Below, one piece after another: positions 60,725 to 64,000 of a DNA stretch of 64,000 nt. The stretch is from Tetrastigma voinierianum (lineage: Eukaryota; Streptophyta; Magnoliopsida; Vitales; Vitaceae): positions 1 through 64,000 of the forward strand of contig JAEQBH010004415.1 of NCBI GenBank assembly GCA_016808115.1, given 5' to 3'. The number at the start of each line of letters is the position of its first letter. Position 1 is the first letter of the stretch. A model generated the notes under the pieces. That model was given only the letters and a program-made list of their open reading frames with translations. It did not search any database and was not told the origin of the DNA. The translations under genes were made by a program, and so were the position numbers.

Positions 60725-60930
60725 TACGATATGTCGAGGTTGCGAGTTGGAGATCTCGGGGACTCTCACAATGGACACGAGTTATGGACATCTCGAGTTC
60801 GAGGTCATCACGAGGATGGTTGGGTGATAACTACGAGGTGGGTGCTCGATTGTGGCGAGGAGGATTATCGTTTACACGCGGGACGGTACTCACATGGTAT
60901 TTGGGGACGAGCATGACATTTCCCCGGACG
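60725..60930 (+). pseudogene. protease C-terminal half relic (third element)
   Basis: Begins about 75 bp after the capsid Trp-Trp-Lys-Trp. Leu-x-Val-Gly-Asp-Leu, Met-Asp-Thr-Ser-Tyr-Gly-His-Leu-Glu-Phe, then Val-Leu-Asp-Cys-Gly-Glu and His-Ala-Gly-Arg-type sequence in changing frames. This is the second half of a retropepsin; the half with the catalytic Asp is missing. Confidence 0.7.
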
Positions 60931-61287
60931 GTATGAGTCCCGGGCGTCAGGGACAGTTGGCGGGTTGGCTAGCGAGCCTTGCAGAGGGACGGGGAGAGAC
61001 CAAGCGTGGGTCTGCCTCGAGTGGTTTGCGAGTGCGCCCAGTGTTTTCCCGGATGAGCTACAGGCCCCTCCGCGTGGGGATGTAGACTTCGGTGTTGAGT
61101 TACACCCTGGTATTTCACCCATCTCTATGACGCATAGGATGGCAGGACTGGATTGCGGGAACTGGGAGTCCGGCTACGGGGGAGCTATTGGACAAAGGGG
61201 TTTATTAGGCCAGAGCACTTCACCATGGGCGCTTGGTTCTAGTTGCGAAGAAATGAAGACCAGCCCGTGCATTAATGCGTCTCTGAG

Positions 61288-61668
61288 TTGAACAGGGTTA
61301 TGATCAAGAATCGGTACCCATTACCGAGGATCGATGATTGGTTTGATCAGTTGAGAGGAACGCGAGTCTACTCTAAGATAGACCTTCGCACTGGTTACCA
61401 TCAGCTGAGGGTTAGGGAGACAGATATCCCTAAGACAGCGTTTAGGACGCGTTATGGGCACTCTGAGTTTACGGTAATGCCCTTCGGATTGACGAATGCG
61501 CCAGCAGCATTCATGGATCTCATGCATAGGATATTCCAACCCTATTTAGATCAGTTTGTCGTAGTCTTAGTGGATGACATTTTGATCTACTCCCAGTCAG
61601 AGTGGGAGCATGGTATCGCAGGGGATTGTTTCACCAATTTGTTAAAGACCATCCCGGTTATGCGCTAA
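61288..61668 (+). pseudogene. reverse transcriptase, best-preserved frame
   Basis: Open frame of 126 codons (read from TTG at 61288; ATG at 61300). It holds the core of a Ty3/gypsy reverse transcriptase: residues 30-39 Lys-Ile-Asp-Leu-Arg-Thr-Gly-Tyr-His-Gln with first catalytic Asp32, residues 63-75 Val-Met-Pro-Phe-Gly-Leu-Thr-Asn-Ala-Pro-Ala-Ala-Phe, and residues 90-101 with Val-Asp-Asp (Asp96, Asp97). A frameshift after residue 108 ends it. Upstream, the Cys-Ile-Asp-Tyr-type strand is broken by a stop. All three catalytic residues survive, but the domain lacks its start and its thumb in frame. Confidence 0.92.
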
Positions 61669-62234
61669 GTTCGATGGGTGCGAGTTTGGCTTACTGAGGT
61701 GAGAGTTTGAGACATGTGGTGTCAGCATCAGGAGTGTCAGTCGACCTAGAAAAGGTTGAGGCAGTGATGCGTTGGAAGAGACCGAATGTCAATCTTCGAG
61801 ATACGTAGTTTTCTTGGGATTGGCTGGGTATTACGAGAGACACGAGAATGGGCAGAAGTTGTCCATTCGGGACAGGATCATAGGATTTTACCCTCACGGG
61901 ACATGGACTCCGTGGTTGGGACGTACGACCATAGAGAGAGAAATCGAGGATATTTGGAACACTCGGGATCTGGTGTTGGTAGCAAGAAGGGAGGATCGAC
62001 TTTCTTCGTCAGAAAGAAGCGAGAAGACACAATTTCTGAAATATCCGGGGCGAGTAGGAGTCATAGGACCAGGCGAGATTATGAGACCGATTAGTGGTGA
62101 GAGCGGATGATGTGTTATTTACGTCGGCCCGGCACGGACACTTTCGGCGAGATTGTCCACGGAATCCCAGAGACTATGGGACATAGTCGATCATCGGTGA
62201 AGACCAGTGAGGGGTTTCCAGTCAGGATGGGCAG
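61669..62234 (+). pseudogene. RT thumb fused to gag C-terminal block (third element)
   Basis: 61760-61830 gives Val-Glu-Ala-Val-Met-Arg-Trp-Lys-Arg-Pro and Phe-Leu-Gly-Leu-Ala-Gly-Tyr-Tyr, then passes at once into Glu-Asn-Gly-Gln-Lys-Leu-Ser-Ile-Arg-Asp-Arg-Ile-Ile of gag. The gag linker (Thr-Ile-Glu-Arg-Glu-Ile-Glu-Asp; Ser-rich; Lys/Arg-rich) follows. A first zinc knuckle near 62110-62160 is worn. The same fusion is at 26511 and 32805. Confidence 0.8.
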
Positions 62235-62483
62235 ATGGTATGCTACCATTGCCAGCATCTCGGACATATGAGGAGGGATTGCCCCCAGAGACAGGGATCC
62301 CGATGTTTGGGATTGGTGCGATCCAGTCGGTATGGGACGGGAGAGGCGACTACGATTTGTTTCTCCGCAATACCTAGTATGGGCGAATGGATCGAGAAGT
62401 CGAGGACGGATCGAGTTGTGCATCGGAAGCGTGAGTGGGACCTTAGGGTGGTAGACACATTTGGTTGCGGTGTCGGAGGCTGA
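62235..62483 (+). pseudogene. gag CCHC zinc knuckle located after RT
   Basis: Open frame starting MVCYHCQHLGHMRRDCPQR. Cys3-x2-Cys6-x4-His11-x4-Cys16 is an intact nucleocapsid CCHC knuckle. In intact gypsy elements it lies upstream of protease; here it is about 570 bp downstream of the RT frame. The remaining frame has a Val-Val-His-Arg-Lys-Arg-Glu segment and no recognised domain. Confidence 0.9.
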
Positions 62484-62958
62484 CATGGATAAGTTGACAA
62501 CCATCGGGTTGTCGATGGTGAAAACCTAGTAGAGTTGTCATATAAACCTGACGTGGAATTTGGGCTTAGAGGTTAAGGCCTTTAGAGAAGCCAAGTATAG
62601 ATGTTCTTCCCACACTAGGGTGTAGGGTGAGAGTTGACACGATAGGTGGGTTATGAGTAAGAGATCTCAAGGTCGCTCATGGTAAGGCCAAAGGATTGGT
62701 TGTCACGATTATGACATTATTACATTATGTGCACGGTAACATCGGCGTCGAGTATGGTGTGGGTGCACGGTATGGTCATTCACCACTCTTGGTGAGGTGT
62801 GGGTTGAGTTTGTCTTTAGGATTCGTCCCGTGAAGACTCATGGTTGAATCAGGAAATGTAGAGGCTCGAAGTGTAGCCAGAAGAGTTGTGTTGCTTTCGA
62901 GATGAAACACCGCGGACAAGGTTATCAGCGAGACTTAGAGTTGATGATAAGTCGAGGT
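62484..62958 (+). pseudogene. unassigned internal segment, cut at right
   Basis: Aligns with 27050-27480 and 33380-33830, with CTTAGAGGTTAAGGCC and GATGTTCTTCCC. Ends near TCGAGGTGA, after which the copies at 27500 and 33830 continue but this one does not. Integrase is therefore absent from this copy within the window. Confidence 0.6.
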
Positions 62959-64000
62959 GAATGCATGAATCCTAGGTACATAATAAATTTATTATATATT
63001 CTGGGTATAATTGGGCCAACTTGGGTAATTTTTGGGAATTGTTAGATGAATATTGATTCGATGATTATTGAATCCAGAAATAAACTCAAGTGAAAAAAAG
63101 AAAATATGGAAATTGTAAAATGGGGACCTAAGGGTCAATTGTAAATAAGATTTATATGTCTAAGTGAAAATAGGAGGCTTAAATGAGGAATAATAGAAAT
63201 GGAGGGACCTAAATATAAAAAAGTAAAAAGAAAAGAAAGAAAAAAAATCAAAGGGAAAGGGCATGGCCAAGCAATGTGGGGAAAGTGAGAGGAAGTTTCC
63301 TCCTTTTAAGTACGATTAAAGAGTGATCCATAAGAAAAGAAAAACAGAGAAAAGGGGAGAGTTAGAGAGAGAGGCTCCATCTTCTCTAGATTTTAAACAA
63401 TCGGACTATAGGTCTCCGTGACACGAGAGGGAAGTCCTTCCTGAAGTGACAAGAGCTACAAGTAGAGGCCAGGCAGGGACTTTGACAAACTCCATGAGGT
63501 AGGTCTTCTCCTACTTGGTGGAGTCTTCTACCTGGGATTGTTGGGTGGTCATCTGGCCTTAGGGGAATGTTTAGGTGCATTTTTAAACCATGGGAAGCTG
63601 CTACATTGGTAGTGCGCATTAAGCCAGAACCTTAGGCTGAATTTGGTACAAAGTGAAGGGAAATTGGTAATCATGGGCCTTCTAGTAAATTGTAGCCACA
63701 TCGATTAGCTTGATGTTAGGCTTTTGGAAATTCTCTATTTGGACCTCTGTAGACTAAGTTATAGTCCATACTAATGGGAGTTGGCCCATCTAAATCTGGT
63801 CGAGATTCGATTACGCAATTCGGGTCCTTCAGCCGGACCTTAGAGCAGGTTTTGGGTCGAAAATAAAGGGAATTTGGCGGTAAGAGTCCTTCTGTGAAAT
63901 TGTAGCCACATCAATGAACTTGATGTTAGGCTTTTGAATTTTCTCAATTCAGATCTGTGGAACGAGTTATGGTCTTTTACTCGAGCAGTCGAATGGATGA
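62959..64000 (+). mobile_element. other retroelement inserted in third element, left part
   Basis: Begins near TGAATGCATGAATCC, where homology to the gypsy internal region stops. No coding similarity. It has purine-rich DNA (63220-63370), an ATGAGGTAGGTCTTCTCCTA hairpin at 63494 like that in the other LTRs, and a 210-bp tandem repeat. Looks like an LTR of a different family, running off the window; orientation by this hairpin is +. Its left edge is uncertain by a few bases. Confidence 0.5.
63680..64000 (+). repeat. 210-bp tandem repeat, incomplete second unit
   Basis: AAATTGTAGCCACATC followed by CTTGATGTTAGGCTTTTG occurs at 63688 and again at 63898, with similar following text (GACCTCTGTAGACTAAGTTAT versus GATCTGTGGAACGAGTTATG). 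The second unit is cut by the window end. Confidence 0.6.

Overview
This is nuclear DNA of a flowering plant from a gene-poor, repeat-dense region. No host protein gene, tRNA or rRNA could be supported. The evidence is a plant Ty3/gypsy chromovirus (Tekay/Del-like) with about 2-kb LTRs and a primer-binding site matching plant initiator tRNA-Met, relics of an endogenous plant pararetrovirus (Caulimoviridae-like), and long TA dinucleotide arrays. Every coding region is broken by stops or frameshifts, so nothing here is expected to make a full protein.

Layout. 1-1412 is a 5'-truncated LTR (A). 1413-7873 is pararetrovirus copy 1, cut by a related solo LTR with a perfect 5-bp target duplication (5275-6591). 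7874-12150 is AT-rich unassigned DNA ending in a 254-286 bp tandem repeat. 12151-13434 is a TA array. It seems to continue at 15764-15812 and 37069-37434, split by solo LTR B (13435-15763) and a large nested element (15813-37068). The outer element has LTRs C and F. Its leader is interrupted by an inner element with LTRs D and E (18855-30544), which carries a reverse solo LTR N (24472-26494). Sequence blocks shared by C with F and by D with E support this nesting. Reverse LTR G (37435-39791) closes the array. 39792-44034 is non-coding, LTR-like DNA with a W-box cluster, a purine tract and a 49-bp minisatellite. 44035-49265 holds pararetrovirus copies 2 and 3 around a second TA array. LTR H (49266-51306) follows, then reverse LTR I split by reverse LTR J (51513-56137), then LTR K (56144-58156) with the third internal region, which is cut at about 62959 by another retroelement running off the window.

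The main retrotransposon family has an odd internal order in all three copies: gag N-terminus and capsid, protease C-terminal half, reverse transcriptase, then the gag C-terminal block with its CCHC zinc knuckle; the two copies that extend further continue into integrase core and chromodomain. Reverse transcriptase and gag meet at a shared Arg-Arg-Phe-Glu stretch, and in one copy the fusion is a single open frame. This points to one rearranged founder that spread as a non-autonomous family or was copied by duplication. LTRs fall into two groups: alpha, with a tandem hairpin array of about 65-bp units whose stems covary (A, C, D, E, F, H, K, N), and beta, without the array (B, G, I, J).
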